A stretch of DNA of 64,000 bases from Isoetes taiwanensis (lineage: Eukaryota; Streptophyta; Lycopodiopsida; Isoetales; Isoetaceae), in contig JAJEKV010000001.1 in the NCBI GenBank assembly GCA_021234155.1, positions 30,084,177 to 30,148,176 of the forward strand, given 5' to 3'. The notes below the pieces were generated by a model. That model was not told the origin of the DNA. It saw only the letters and a program-made list of their open reading frames with translations, and did not search any database. Shown here piece after piece: positions 12,399 to 26,381 of the stretch (position 1 is its first letter; every line of letters begins with the position of its first letter). Made by a program: the position numbers and the translations under genes.

Positions 12399-14387
12399 TG
12401 TTGCCCCCAAAGGGCAACATGCTAATGGAGGTCTATATGCTCAAACTAGGTCAATTCATTTTAGAAGACTAGGTCAAAGTTTGGAAGATTCTTGTCATTC
12501 AACATTGTTATGGAGGTTAAAAGATGTTCATGCTTCAAGTCAAAAAATGCTCAAGGTTCAAACTTCACAAGAGGTATTTTATTTGAAGTCAAATGCTTAA
12601 TCAGGAATATGCTTTAGAAGATTCTGGGTTATGAAGTTTGGAAGATATTATTTGAAGTTTGGAAGTTGAAGTTTGGAAGACCCCTGTGTATGTGGTTCCA
12701 CCCTTGTCATCCACCTTGCCTAGCCATTTTTTTCCATATCCACAATTTATTTGCCAACCACCCCATGACATTTTTCCTATTTACTCTTCATGACCACTCT
12801 TACATCATTACCCTCAAAAATTGCTTTTTCTTGTCATGAACATTTACTCCACTACCCCCATTGTTCACTCTATTGCCATACTTGCCTTGCTATAATTGCC
12901 ATCTCCCTCAAATTCCTTACCATTTCCTTGATTGCCATTACCTTGCCTATTCAAAATCTACCTAAGCCCTTGTTTCAAAAATACCATTCCCTATTATTTC
13001 CCTTGCCCCTCCTAATGTTCCTTCATGATTTCTTTTGCCTCCATTTTTGTGTCATCACATTGATAATGGCATATTCCCAACCTTGTCCAAAGATGTCCCA
13101 AAGATTCCCTATTACGCTGCGTGTAGACATTCTTCCCCATGGTCAATGGGTTATAATCCCTTTCAATTTTCTATGGTTAAAAACCTTTAAATCATTGGCC
13201 AAGCTTTTGAAAATGGTCAAATCACGGCATATTCAGGCATATTTCTTTGAAAATACGGATCCGTGTCGGCCTTGAAATTTCAGGAAATCTGTTGAAGAAC
13301 CCTAAAATAGAAAAATGACTCGAATCACACTTTCCGCGCCCAATTCTCGCTGAAATCACTCTATTCTTGGATTCGGAACCTAAGCATACAGATTAAGCCT
13401 AAAATTATTACCTAAATCCTTTGGAACAGACATTTGAAACTATATCTGGAGGAACCACAATCGACATTTTTTGAAGGCCCGAAGTATTCGGATCATACAT
13501 TGATCATTCTTGAGCAAGATCTAGACGATCCTTGAAGTTCTTGAGCTCTCCTCAATTTGGATCCACAAGATTTAGTTGACATTACTTTCAGAAATTACCT
13601 TATGACTTTTTGATGATTATTTTCTTGTACTTGAGATTATGAAGCATCCTTATCTTGTTGTTATCTTGATATATTTACCTTCATATCAATCCAAATTATT
13701 TGTCAAGTTATTGAATTCGTCTCTGATATTTTCCTTAGCAATTATTGCCACAAAAAATTCCACAGAAAAATCCCTGAGTGTTTTTAGCACCTTTGGCCTA
13801 TCTGCCACCTATCCTTGGGTGTTAAGCAAGCCAAGGGAGCTGGAATCATTCAAAAATACCAAGTATAGCTCAAATTCAAAAAAATTGCTCGGGTTTGAGC
13901 AGTTTTTGACGTATTTTGCCAAATCTAGTTACAAAAAATACCTCCACACCTCCAAACGAGAATTTGACTGCTTGCCTCTCTTCTCTAGCACCATTGCAAC
14001 CTATCTGCTTTGGGAAATTCTCAAAAAAATGATTGGCAAATCTCAATTTCTGATCACTGTTTTCTACATTTGACCTCTATTGACCAAAATTTGACCCCAC
14101 TTTGAGCTCGAATAACTCACAGATTAAGTTTCTGACTTGGTCAGAGGCTTTACTGTTGGCTACCTACATTTGACTCAAAAAATCGATCTGCATCCCAACA
14201 CCACAATTGTTTTGGCAAAGGTGCCATTTTCTGAAAATGGGAAAGGTATAGACTTTTTTGAACTTATCTTTGGAATTTTCTTGCATAGACTGATCACCTT
14301 AAGTGATCTGGAGGTCCTAACCCCAATTTGAGTGAAAACTCGAATTGGTTCTTGTGGTTGACCTTTAAGCCAGGTTTAGGGTCAACA
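12399..14387 (+). repeat. 5' LTR of E4, copy A (1989 bp)
   Basis: Starts TGTTGCCC with the inverted GGGCAACA and ends GGGTCAACA. Contains C/T-rich stretches (12700-13050) and a degraded core palindrome near 13255 (ATACGGATCCGTGT). A near-palindrome followed by the tRNA-Gln-like motif TGGAGGTCCTA lies at 14290-14320. No coding content. Confidence 0.9.
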
Positions 14388-14430
14388 TTTTGGAGATCCT
14401 CACCAGAGATCTTCTGGATCTCGAGAACTC

Positions 14431-16428
14431 ATGGCTCCAAAGCAAAAATTTCCAATGAGAACCGGAATCATTGGAAGATGTTGATGTACTAGATCATTCG
14501 ACAGAGAAAGGCCATTGCCCTCAAGTTTCTCAGCCAACTTACTTCAAAACATGCCATACCAGTTTGAGTTGAATGTCCCTGTTCCCTTGCCTACCTTTGA
14601 TTCCAGCATGAGTGCTAACGACTTTTTGAGAATATTTGAAGACTATTACAGGGATTATGGTTTCAAGAAAGGATGCAAGCTTTCAGAATTTGAGAAATGT
14701 TTCAAAGATGAGAGTGAAGCTGGTGCTTGGTTAACTTATGAGAAGTTAATGGGTACCACCTCATGGGATGAACTCATCAAGAAATTCCTGGACAGGTTTG
14801 GTAAGTTAGCTACTCCCAAAGAATTGGTTAATGAGTTGCAAAGTTTTTCTATACATGCAGGGGAGAGTGTGAATCAGTACAAAGAAAGATTTGGCACATT
14901 TATGAGCAGGTGCCAAAGACCCAGTCACAATTCCCACACTTTTTTAGTAAGCTTTCATCAATGGTGCGGAAGGAGACCGGATATCAAAGGAAATTGCTTA
15001 AGATCCAAGCTGGCTGAAGGATTGATTCCATATACAAAGTTTTTGCCAAAACTACTGATCGACTCAAATGCTCTCTACCTTGCGATAAGCATCATATCTC
15101 CCACCATGGCCATGATCCTTTTTACCACGATGCTCTTTGATGCACATTATGATCATCACCCTTCCATTCGGTTTATGCCATCTGAAAAGAAAGAAAGAAA
15201 TCTAAGGAGGGAGGAAGCTAGTTCTCAAGTTTGCGAAGTTAAATCAGACCTATCTAAGGTTCTGAGGCTTTAGCGAGAATTAACCAAGCAACTAGATTGA
15301 GCTCAAAGCTGCAAGAAGCCAAAACTTACCCTGAATGTATCCATTGCAATAGGAATACTCATCCATCAGAAATTTGCTATTGGCAAGTGTGTTCCAAATG
15401 CAATAGGAAAGGCCACTTTGGAAAAGAATGCCCATTTTGTTATTTACGTAAAAAAAGTTGGTCATATTGATGTTAGATGTCTTTGTTAAAGAATACTTTG
15501 CCAGCGCAGGAACAAGAAAAGAGGTCGAGAACCCAAACCCTGCGTGAGATTTCTTGAACCAAGTGCTTCAATAAGGTTTATTCAAGCTCTGAAGCTCCCA
15601 AAGGCCGAAGAAGTTATGGCGATTGCAAACTAGAAGAATGAATGAAGTCAATACACATGATGAATCAGTAGGCATCCCACAACTAGGTCTCCCTCACCTA
15701 CAATGGAAATACCTGCTCAAGTGATAGCTCCACCTCCGGCAAAAATTTGGTAAGAAAGACCAAGACCTTGATGAAGTGGATATCTTGCTCAAAAAATTCT
15801 AAAAGTGAGTGTGGATCTTTTCACATTGTTAAAGATTGCACCCAGCTCTGAGAAAAAGGGTGCTCCGGCAAACTAGTGGTGAACAATTAAATGCTTGTAT
15901 AAACTTTCTTGATGCTTGCGATCTTATTCTAGCACAAAATGAAGAAGACCACGGAGCATTTACATGTTCATCTGCTCTAGGAGGTTTTACCTTTTCAAAT
16001 GTATTACTTGATGGGGGCTCTCCCTAAACATCATGCCATATCACATTATGAAGAAGTGTGGTTTAGGGTGGACAAGAGAGCTTCTATATTACTAAGATTT
16101 TTTATAATGCTAAAATTACTCCTATTGGTGTAGTAACTAAAGTGCACATTAATCTGAGAGGCATAAGCGTAGCTGCTAACTTTATTGTGGTGGCTTTTGA
16201 AGATATAGGGGATGAATCGATATCTATGACCTACTTTTAGGGAGGAGATGGTTAGCTCTTGTGGATGCTAGGCGGTGCGGTCTCAAGGGAGATGTACCAT
16301 CTCCAATGGCTCTCAAGCTGCTACCATTTACAACCCAAGAAGGCTCCTATGACTCCAAAGAAGAGGTAAACTTTATTAAAGAAATGCTAATTGAGGAGCC
16401 TTTGGGATCTTACAGGGTAAAAAAAACA
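14431..16428 (+). pseudogene. E4 gag-protease, copy A (broken)
   Basis: Same gene as 49487-51491. It starts MAPKQKF at 14431, but bases at 14450-14510 are disturbed. A long frame (14515-15273) keeps the capsid part (FEDYYRDYGFKKGCKLSEFE, YKERFGTFMSRCQ). Zinc knuckles near 15340-15480 and the protease (NVLLDGGSP near 16000) are split by frameshifts. Compared with B, changes sit at CAG/CTG sites, e.g. ACAG to CTG, TCAG to TCGAG. Confidence 0.85.
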
Positions 16429-19215
16429 TGTTGACGGATTTTTCCCCACAATCCCCAACAAGTGGCCTCAAGAGGCAGAATCAAGATCAAATTTGATGCT
16501 TCAAGATAAAGAATGAGAGAGATTCAAAGAAAAATCTTGGGCCCAAAATAATCTTCTAATGATAAGAATAAGTGAAGAAATACAATGCAATTAGCCCTCC
16601 CGCCTACGAAACATGGAGGGCCTCGATTCCATGATCAAGAGAGGTCTCACGAACCCTCTCAAGAATCTTGGATCGGGGGAGAGGAGGAACTTCGTGTTCC
16701 TCAAAAATTTTAAATATTAAGCACCTCATAATCTCCACCTTCCATTTCCAACCTCTTCATCTCAACCTTTGATTTACGCCTTCATCTTAGCCTTCCATTC
16801 CAACCTCTTCACCTCAACCTTTGATTTATGCCCCTTCATCTTAGCCTTCTATTTTCACCTTTTTATCTTAGCCATTTTAAAATAATTGTAATAAACATCC
16901 CAAAGGCCCTTATAAATCTAGGCCCTTAGGTTACAAATACTCCTTCACCCCCTCCTTTCTTATGTTGACGGGTTGCCAAAATCAGGTCAACATCTCATAA
17001 ACAAAAATGGGTAGGTCCCCTCGGCCCAAATGCTTCAACTTCTTTTTCTCCATTTGAGTACAATGATTTGGAGGTTTTAGGGTGTTCTCAACACCATAGA
17101 ATAATATTTGGAGATTTTAGGGTGTACTCCAACACCATAGAATGATAATAAAACTTTGGAGGTTTAGGGTCTACTCAACACCATAGAATAATAATAATAA
17201 TAATATAATAATAATAATAATAATAATTTGGAGGTTTTAGGGTACACTCAACACCATAGAATGATAATAAAACTTTGGAGGTTTTAGGGTATACTCAAAC
17301 ACCAAAAATGATGATAATATATTGTGTCAAAAAATAATGAAATAATGAGATGTCAAAATTTAGCATAAGAGCTTTGGGGTGCGGCTTAAGTGCAATGGGG
17401 CAATGATCTTAGAGATGGTAACGCCCAAACAAAATGTGTGAAGGTGCAAATTATATCAAGAATCAAAGCAAGCAAGGTAATAATAGGTTAAGATATAAAC
17501 GTGGGGCCATTTAGGGCAAGAAACAAAATATAGCATGTGGCCATAAGCGTGGACAAAAGTGGGTAAAGAGAAGGCAAATATGGCAAAAAGTGGTAAAAGG
17601 TGTTTTAAGCAAATGTGTCAAAAACTAAAAAGGGGTTGGTTAAAAAACAAATAGCAAAGAAGGATAGATAGGAAAGACAATGAAGGACAAAACAAAGGAA
17701 AAAAAAGGCAAAAAGGATGGCGTGAAAAAAATGATGATTGGGGCGGTGAAGCAGGGAGGATATGGCGGACTTCCTTCTTCCTCTTCTCTTCTTCCCATTT
17801 CTTGCTTGCGGTGGCGATGGCGAAACTGAGAGCTTACGGCGGCAGAGATGGATTCGGCAATAGGCGGGGCGGTTCTTCTTTTCCTTTCTCCTTGATTGCT
17901 TTCTCTTCTTCTTCGGCGAGGCTAAGCGCGGTCTTCTTCTTTTCTTCTTGCGGATCTATGCATTTGGAAGGCTGAATGCTTCCGCTTCTTGATATCTTAC
18001 CTTTCTTTCTTTTGTAAAATCCGGCAAGAGAAGCGAGAGGCTATGGCGATTCTTGAAGCTTCCTTTTTTGTCTTTTTTGCATACAAGTGTGCTCAAAGCG
18101 GGGCGATGGAGTAGAGTGAAGAAAACTGGCGAGGGAAACATGGCCGAGGGCGGCTTTGGATATGGCGAGGAAACCGACAAATCGGTGAAAATTTTTTCTT
18201 CTCACATCTTCACGAAAAACTACAGCGGATATGGCGGAACCCTGACAAATCGGTGAAAATTTTTCTTCTCACATCTTACGAAAAACTACGGATCGGCCGG
18301 CTTCTTGTGTTCTTTGAAACCATAGTGATATTTTCTTCAAGTCATTTGCTTCAAGCACATGTAATATGAGAATGGGCGATTGCGAGAAAAAAGGTGAGAA
18401 AAATCGATGGCGAGAAAAGAGTGGAGGAAAAATCTGACACAAAAGGTAGAAACAAGCAAGCACAAAAGTTTTGAGGGGCTAGGCACAAAAGGATCTTTGC
18501 TCAATGGTGCGTGGACTCTCTTGTGGCGTTTTGTTTCTGCAAAAATATCTTTAGTTAATAGCTCAAGCCACAATGCGCACATATCAAAAGCGACACCAAA
18601 ATTGATCACGAGGGAAAAACAAGATCACCGTTAGAACCTCCATTTTGTTGCGGATTTTTTCACAATCCCCAACAATTGGCCTCAAGAGGCAAGAATCAAG
18701 ATCAAATTTGATGCTTCAAGATAAAGAATGAGAGAGATTCAAAAAGAAAAATCTTGGGCCCAAAATAATCTTCTAATGATAAGAATAAGTGAAGAAATAC
18801 AATGCAATTAGCCCTCCGCCTCTACGAAACATGGAGGGCCTCGATTCCATGATCAGAGGTCTACGAACCCTCTCTCAAGAATCTTGGATCGAGGGGGAGA
18901 GGAAGGAACTTCGTGTTCCTCAAAATTTTAAATATTAAGCACCTCATAATCTCCACCTTCCATTCCAACCTCTTCATCTCAACCTTTGATTTACGCCCCT
19001 TCATCTTAGCCTTCCATTCCAACCTCTTCACCTCAACCTTTGATTTATGCCCCTTCATCTTAGCCTTCTATTTTCACCTTTTTTATCTTAGCCATTTAAA
19101 ATAATTGTAATAAACATCCCAAAGGCCCTTATAAATCTAGGCCCTTAGGTTACAAATACTCCTTCCACGCCCCCTCCTTTCTTATGTTGGCCAGGGTGCC
19201 AAAATCCGGTCGGTC
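16429..19215 (-). mobile_element. Short non-autonomous LTR element, copy A
   Basis: Same insertion as 51492-54292. LTRs are 16429-16992 and 18646-19215; the degraded tRNA-Gln site is at about 18625-18642. The interior has the 5-copy minisatellite (17067-17310), an interrupted AAT microsatellite near 17186-17227, and a GC-richer segment (17750-18300). No protein domain is recognisable. Confidence 0.85.
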
Positions 19216-22200
19216 TAAAACAAAGAAAATATGAAATGGTTCCCCTTATTATGGAGTGTGCACTTCCGGCAAACAAGGACCAACAGGTTTTTTATGGTTT
19301 GATGGAGGTATCTCTAAAAAACTAAATGTTGCATCATCTGCTTTGCTATTTTGAAGGATTCTTCTCACAAACTCTTAGCTAAGGTAGGAAGAATTTTTCC
19401 TCAAGTCACTTCTAATGTGGCAGAATATAAAGCTTTGATTGCGGGTCTCCAAGAAGCCAAAGCTATGGATATTGCCAATATCCATATTTATGGTGATTCA
19501 CAATTAATTGAGGACAAGTTTGAGGAGATTATCAAACAAAAAATCTGGATATGGAGCTTTTGAAGAATCGGGGCAATGGGAGTGCTCTCAAGTTTTGCTT
19601 CATGGAGGATCACTCATATCCCAAAAAAAAAATTTTTGAGGTGATGCCACTGTGTAGGGAAACTCTCATGTCACACATTTGGGGGGGCTATTCACGAAGA
19701 TGATCTTGATGACAATGAAGTAAAAAAGCACTACATCTATTTTGACCATTGATGCATGAGAAAAGAAGGATATTGAAGAGATTGTGATCACAAAAATGGG
19801 TACACCTAGAACTCTGTTTGTTGGAGATCGATTGAATATCAAAGCAGGGAGAACATACAAATGTTTTTTGAAGAAAGGAAAGATGTATTTGCTTGGGACT
19901 ATTAGGAACTATCGGTATCAAAGCGAGGTATGCCAATTTGAAATTAAAATCAAGGGAAGGTTGTAAACCTGTTTTCAAAAAATTAAGGAGGATTAATGCT
20001 TCCCTTATGGGATTAATAAAGGATGAATTGAACAAGATGTTAGATCGGTGTTATTATTGAAATCATTAATCGAGAATGGGTATCTTGCATTGTTCTGTAG
20101 AGAGAAAAAAAGTGGTGCTTTAAAAATTTGCATTGATTATCGAGATCTCAACAAAGCCACCATCAAGGATTGTTACCCTTTGCCTTTTTTAGAAGAGATC
20201 TTATATCTTTGTGCTTGAGGTAAGGAAGTGTATTCATTTTTGGATGGATTCTCGAGGATTCAACCAGATCGGCATCAAAGAAAGAAGATCAGCCAAAACT
20301 TCTTTTATCACTCCACAGGGGTACATATGCCATGAAAAGAATGCCTTTTGGTTTGATGAATGCTCCAGCTACCTTCAAAGGGCAATGGATGTTATTTTCA
20401 AATCCATGTCTGCTGAAAGAGTTCAGGGGTGTACTTAGATGACCTTTGCTTAGGCTCTCATCCATCTAATCATGTGGAGCTACTTGCAAAAATTTGTTCT
20501 TTTGTCTTGGGAGTTGAGGAGTCAATCTAAATCCAAAGAAATGCATATTTTTGCATCAAAAGGACAACTCTTAGGGCATGAAGTATCCAGCCAAGGCATT
20601 CAAGTTGCTCAGGACAAGATTGAAGCTCTCAAAAATTAGCACCTCCCAAGAATCTAAAAGCAGGTCAAAAGTTTTTGTTGGTATGACAAGTTTTCTTAGG
20701 ATGTATATTCTAATTTTGCCCATATCTTAAGCCCCATTTCTAGATTGACAAGGATAGGTAAGTTCTCTAAGTCACGAGAAAGTAAGCATATACCTATCAC
20801 ATGGACTTGAGAATGCCAAGAGGCTTTTGACTTTCTCATTACGTACATATGTGAAAGCCACACTTTTGAGAAAACCAGATTTGAATATGCCATTTGAAGT
20901 TTATATTCTGTTACTAAAAGAGCTATAGGATTAGCCATTTTTTGCGGGATAAGCATACCATAGTATTTGCAAGTAAGCAATGGTGCTCTAGAGGAGAAGA
21001 TATACGAGAATAGAAAAAAAAAGTGTTCTTTGCCCTCATGTTTTCTTATCAATAGGCAAGGACACTTATACGAAGAAGTCAAGTTCAAGTCTACATGAAG
21101 CAAAATCAATGGGTCTCTTGTTTGGTAAGGCAACCGGCAAGCCAAAAATCAAAGATGGGCTTGTAAGTTGCAAAGCTATGATATTTATGTGAAAGAGTTA
21201 CATTTGGTACGAAGTCCTAGCCTTTATTTGCCTTATATATTTTTTGACCATGAAGATGAGTTGGATATTCTTGACATTTCACTGCGGATGAGTTGGATCT
21301 GCTGCTGATATTTCACTTGCAGTAGCTCTGTGTAGAGTTAACTCGAAGATCAAGGCGTGGTGGGTGGCAACAACCTATTAGAGACTTCTTACAACATGGA
21401 ATCATCTCTTCAAGCTTCACTTCAAACCAAAAAGGGAGACTCAAGGATAAATCACGAGGGCAATTCAAGATGATAGTTTGTGCAAAGTCAATAGAGATGG
21501 AGTCTTGTTGAGGTGTGTGAATGAAAGTGAGTCTGCTCTAATCATCGAGAAATGCACAAAGGTATTTGTGGAGGGCATTTTCTTTGGTGATACTACTGAC
21601 AAAAGATTCTCAGTGCGGATACTATTGACCCTCTTGTTTTTAAAGATTGTTATAATATTATAAAGACTTGCCATCAATGTCAAATCTTTAGCAAAAGAAT
21701 TTTACTTCCATTTGCTCTTAATCCCATTATATCTCTCGGGGCCCTTTCAAATTTGGGGGTTAGATTATATTGGCCCTATTAATCCTTCTACGCAGGTCAA
21801 CATCAGCATATCATTGTGGCCCAGTTATTTTACTAAATGGAAGGAAGCTATACCCTTGAGGCGGGGCTAATCTTTTGCTACAAGCTTGATTCACATGGTA
21901 TGTTTGTTCGGGTTTGGTATTCCTTTTTAGGTTGCATTACGGCGGGGGCCGCCTTTTGTTAATGAAGTTATTGCTAACTTGTTGGACATCTTGAAGTCAA
22001 GCATACCAAAAGCTCCTCATATTATCCCCAAAGGTAATGGACAAAATTTGAAGCCACTAACAAAGTGTTGAAAATATCTTTGAAGGCGGTTGGAGATCAA
22101 CAAGAGGATTGGCATGTCAAAATAGTGGATGCACTTTGGGCTTATAGAGTCACTATCAAAAGCAGCTACAAATCATACATCCTTCAATTTGGTTTATGGC

Positions 22201-22663
22201 ATAGAGGCAGTCCTACCGATTGGAACTTGAGTTGCCTTCCACGAGGTTAGCTTATAAAATATGTTTACCTTTTGAACATGCCTTGCGGGGAAAGATTGGA
22301 TGCCTTCACCTGGATGAATATAGGATGGAGGCTGAGAATACTAATTCTTGAAAAAAGGCCAAAGATCGGCTGCATTCAAAATTTTGCACATAGAATACAA
22401 GGCACTTTTTAGAGAAGGAGAACTTCGTCCCTCAAGTGAAACAAGTCAAAGAAGACTCAGGTGGCAAATTTGATAATATTTGGGAGGGACCTTTTGTGGT
22501 ATTGAAAAGGCTGCGGTACCAACTCATATTGGCTACAAGAAGTTGCCTCGGGAATCTTTGTTACCAAAATCCTATTAATGTCTTGCATCGAAGAGGTATT
22601 GGGACCCGGCATGCTTTCTTGTCCCTCTTTTTTGCATTAGAGAATTTTAAAAATCTATGGTAG
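19216..22663 (+). pseudogene. E4 RNase H-RT-RNase H-integrase, copy A (broken)
   Basis: Pieces of the polyprotein that is largely open in B (54298-57711): upstream RNase H (NVAEYKALIAGLQEAKAMDI at 19351-19563), RT (about 19850-20700), degenerate RNase H (about 20880-21200) and integrase (21470-22663). There are dozens of small indels. Two stop codons are shared with B, TGA at 21626 (for Trp in the zinc region) and TGA at 22437 (for Trp near the C-terminus), so they predate the copy split. Confidence 0.8.
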
Positions 22664-23403
22664 AATTAGCATAGTTAGATTTATTTAATTCTTTGAGCAT
22701 GTTATTTTAATGGGTTAATTTTATGATTGTAGGTTGGGCTGACTTGAGGGCGGATTATGAATGATCTCAAGAAAAATAGTGATTACTAATGCTTTACCAA
22801 AGTGCCACATGGGGCACCTTTTTTTCCATCTTCATCCACCTGCCATAACCCTGTTATTCATCTAGACTTCTTGCTTCCCCTATTTTCATTCCCATAAAGG
22901 CACTGCAAATCGGCTTCACCACCATAAGGAGGTTGCAAGGTATTAAGATTAACTAGTTTGTGTGTTTCCATGTGAGGGTGCACCCTTTTCCCCATTTTAT
23001 TCATCGCCATAAGTAGCCCTGCCATCCATTTAAACCCTCTTATTCTTGTTGTTCATTTCCCGAGGGGGAGAAAGCACCGCAAATTCGGCTTCACCATCAG
23101 CGGAGTTGCTCTTGGAGGGATATTAACACACATTCTTTTGTTTTGTGAGACCTCAACATTTTTCACATTTTACTTCCCCCCCTCATGCACTCCATTCCCA
23201 TCACTATCCTATCATATTCATACTCATTCTCATTCTTTTCACTTATCATATTCCATTTCATCCCTTCTTCACCACATTACTTCTATTCCATTAACACTTG
23301 CATTACACTCTCTCTCTACCATGATTCTCACTCAAGCACCTTGGTACAAGATTGAAGACCCTTTATGGCTGAAGGGGACCAGCCATTCTTTGTTTTGGCG
23401 AGA
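22664..23403 (+). other. E4 3' untranslated region, copy A
   Basis: No coding domain. Two diverged ~167-bp tandem units (GCACCC…TTCACC), then a C/T-rich tract (23140-23330), then the polypurine region ending GTTTTGGCGAGA directly before the LTR. Confidence 0.7.
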
Positions 23404-24571
23404 TGTTGCCCCAAAGGGCAACATGCTTGGAGGTCTATATGCTCAAACTAGGTCAATTCATTTTAGAAGACTAGGTCAAAGTTTGGAAGATTCTTGTCAT
23501 TCAACATTGTTATGGAGGTTAAAGATGTTCATTCTTCAAGTCAAAAATGCTCAAGGTTCAAACTTCACAAGAGGTATTTTATTTGAAGTCAAATGCTTAA
23601 TCAGGAATATGCTCTAGAAGATTCGGGTTATGAAGTTTGGAAGATATTATTTGAAGTTTGGAAGTTGAAGTTTGGAAGACCCCTGTATGTGGTTCCACCC
23701 TTGTCATCCACCTTGCCTAGCCATTTTTTCCATATCCACAATTTATTTGCCAACCACCCCATGACATTTTTCCTATTTACTCTTCATGACCACTCTTACA
23801 TCATTACCCTCAAAATTGCTTTTTCTTGTCATGAACATTTACTCCACTACCCCATTGTTCACTCTATTGCCATACTTACTTGCTATAATTGCCATCTCCC
23901 TCAAATTCTTACCATTTCCTTGGTGCCATTACCTTGCCTATTCAAAAATCTACCTAAGCCCTTGTTTCAAAATACCATTCCCCTATTATTTCCCTTGCCC
24001 CTCCTAATGTTTCCTTCATGATTTCTTTTTGCCTCCATTTTTGTGTCATCACATTCATAATGGCATATTCCCAACCTTGTCCAAAGATGTCCCAAAGATT
24101 CCCTATTACACTACACATGTAGACATTCTTCCCCATGGTCAATGGGTTTATAATCCCTTTCAATTTTCTATGGTTAAAACCTTTAAATCATTGGCAAGCT
24201 TTTTGAAAATGGTCAACACGGCATATTCCGGGCCTATATTTCTTTGAAAAATATGGATCCGTTATCGTGAAATTCTTAGAAATACAATTTGAAGAACCCT
24301 AAAAATAGAAAAATGACTCGAATCACACTTTCCGCCCAATTAGCTGAAATCACTCTATTCTTGGATTAGGAACCTAAACAGCAGTTAAGCCTAAAATTAT
24401 TACCTAAATCCTTGGAACCGAAATTTGAAACTATATCTGGAGGAACCACAATCGCGACATTTTTTGAAGGCCCGAAGTATTCGGATCATACATTGATCAT
24501 TCTTTGAGCAAGATCTTGGCGATCCTTGAAGTTCTTGAGCTCTCCTCAATTTGGATCCACAAGATTTAGTT
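23404..24571 (+). repeat. 3' LTR of E4, truncated, copy A
   Basis: Starts TGTTGCCCC as the 5' LTR does. It stops at GATTTAGTT, about 1.17 kb in, where the minus-strand E5 protease begins. The missing ~0.8 kb includes the LTR 3' end. Confidence 0.85.
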
Positions 24572-26337
24572 CCAGTGATTTTTAGGTCTAGCATCTTGTG
24601 GATAACCATCTCCTTCCCAACAACAAGTCATATATGTCGATTCACGTCACAATTGTCTTCAAAAAGCCACAACTATGAACCTGGCCTCAACAATTATACC
24701 TTCAATTTCTATTGGCACCTTTGTCACTAGTCCTATAGGTTTTATTTTAGCATTGGAGAATGACCTTACGCCGGTGGTGGTTGAATAACAACAAGACCAC
24801 ATTTCTTTCATTACATCGGGGCATGACATTTAGTGGAGAGCCTCCATCTAGCAAGACTCTAGATAAATGCAAGTTACCTAAACTAGCTGAGCAAGTGAAG
24901 GCACACGGATCTTTTTCTTCTTGAGTTAATATAACCTTCTGCATTTCATGCACATCAACCAAATAAGAAATTTGTTCAGCATTATTAGACCTCAATATTT
25001 TCTCTCTATAGCTAGGTGCAATTAGAAGCGTGGGGAGATCTATGCTTACTTTAGAACTTTTTAGGATCATGTCTAGCTCATCTAACTCTTTATCCTTTTT
25101 TTTTATTAAACTTCTCAAAAGGAGGTGGAGCTATCACCTGAACTTCTCTGTTGACAGGAATGTTCTTGCTCATACCTTTATCTGCAGGTGTTCCACTTTC
25201 CACCATCTTTCTTGTTTGCACCACCATGATCTCTTCCTGCTCCTCATATTCCTCTACAAACCTAATGGCAGATGTTCCTTCCAATTTCTTACCTTTGTCA
25301 CCTTGTCAAAGTATTCTTTAACAAAACATTTGTCCTAAGATGACCTATTTCCTTAGAAATTGCACCTGAGGCAGATCTTTCCAAAATGACCTTTCTTTCC
25401 ACATTTTAAGCATGCCCTGTAATAGCAAATATCAGAAGGATGAGTATCTTTGAAACAATGTGCACAAGGAGGATAAGTTTTTTTGCTGTTCTTCAATTCC
25501 AAAAGTTGTTTGGTTAGCTCTGCAATGGTCTCAGACATTTTGGCCATCTCACTCTTGGATTCACTGATTTTAGGTGTAGCTTCTTCATCTTTGGATTTTT
25601 CTTCTTTCTTTTTTGCATTGCATACACATGCACATGCTCATACTCTAACTCATAATCTGGATAAAAAGGGTCAGCACAATGGTTCACATGATTTATCAAT
25701 TAGAAAAAGACATATCATTAGAATTTTTAGTTGTCTTTTCAAAAAAGCCTTGTGTATGGTATCAAAACCTTCCTGATTTTGAGTTTTAGCATCTTTGCGT
25801 GCACCTTGGGCCTTGGTGGCGGTCCTTTAATGAAAGCACCCACGAAATAGAGTGTGGGAGTAGGTACGACTCTTTTTGGCATTTTCTCAAGTATGCACTA
25901 AACCTCTCCACATAGTGGTTGATACTTTCACCCACCCTTATGCAAAAAGTTTGTAGCTGGTTTGCCAACTCTTGAGGGCGGATAGTTTGCCAAACCTAGC
26001 CAAAAATTGCTGCACAAGACTCTCATATGTATCGATTGCCCATGGCGGGGTCACATACTCACACCAAGCATATGCCTCATCAGATTTCATGCATCTCTTA
26101 AACTTCAGAGAATCTACACCCCTTTTACAACCATAATCTCTATAATATTCATCAAACACTTTAGAAAATGGTTAGCATTCATAGTTGGTTCAAATATGGG
26201 TGGAGTAATGGGCAACCTTAGCTCAAAATCTTCGTGGGATTGCACAATTTGGCTGCACCACCGGTTACCAACAGGTACTCCTTGTGGTTCCAATGATTAG
26301 GGGCTTCTTGTTGTTCATTTCTTCCTCTAGGAGCCAT
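24572..26337 (-). pseudogene. E5 gag-protease, copy A (broken)
   Basis: Minus-strand gag-protease matching the 571-residue frame of copy B (59672-61436). It starts MAPRGRNEQQEAP at 26337. Three zinc knuckles (25340-25480) and the protease DGGSP motif (near 24830) are present. Frameshifts occur near 24780, 24940, 25100, 25310 and elsewhere, mostly where B has CAG/CTG. The rest of pol is missing beyond 24572. Confidence 0.85.
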
Positions 26338-26360
26338 GAGTTCTTGAAAACCAGGTGGAA

Positions 26361-26378
26361 ATCTCGGTAGAACCTCCA
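26361..26378 (-). promoter_or_regulatory. Primer-binding site, tRNA-Gln (E5, copy A)
   Basis: The plus strand reads ATCTCGGTAGAACCTCCA, an 18-base match to the 3' end of plant tRNA-Gln as I know it, three bases from the LTR at 26382. Confidence 0.85.
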
Positions 26379-26381
26379 AAA

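Larger units (their letters stand above)
12399..24571 (+). mobile_element. E4: Ty3/gypsy (Tat-like) element, copy A, 3' LTR truncated
   Basis: 5' LTR 12399-14387, degraded tRNA-Gln primer site at about 14391-14410, gag-protease 14431-16428, a nested short LTR element 16429-19215, RNase H-RT-integrase 19216-22663, 3' UTR, and a 3' LTR cut off at 24571. It is inserted in E3 integrase. It corresponds to 47454-59671; nearly all frameshifts are private to this copy. Confidence 0.9.

Noticed and set aside
12790-14331. Several 60-160 codon frames within the E4 LTR (and at 47949-49389)
   Set aside because: They lie wholly in LTR sequence, differ between copies, and have no recognisable domain.
17956-18634. 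Small frames on both strands in copy A of the short element
   Set aside because: Same non-coding interior as in copy B with added indels.
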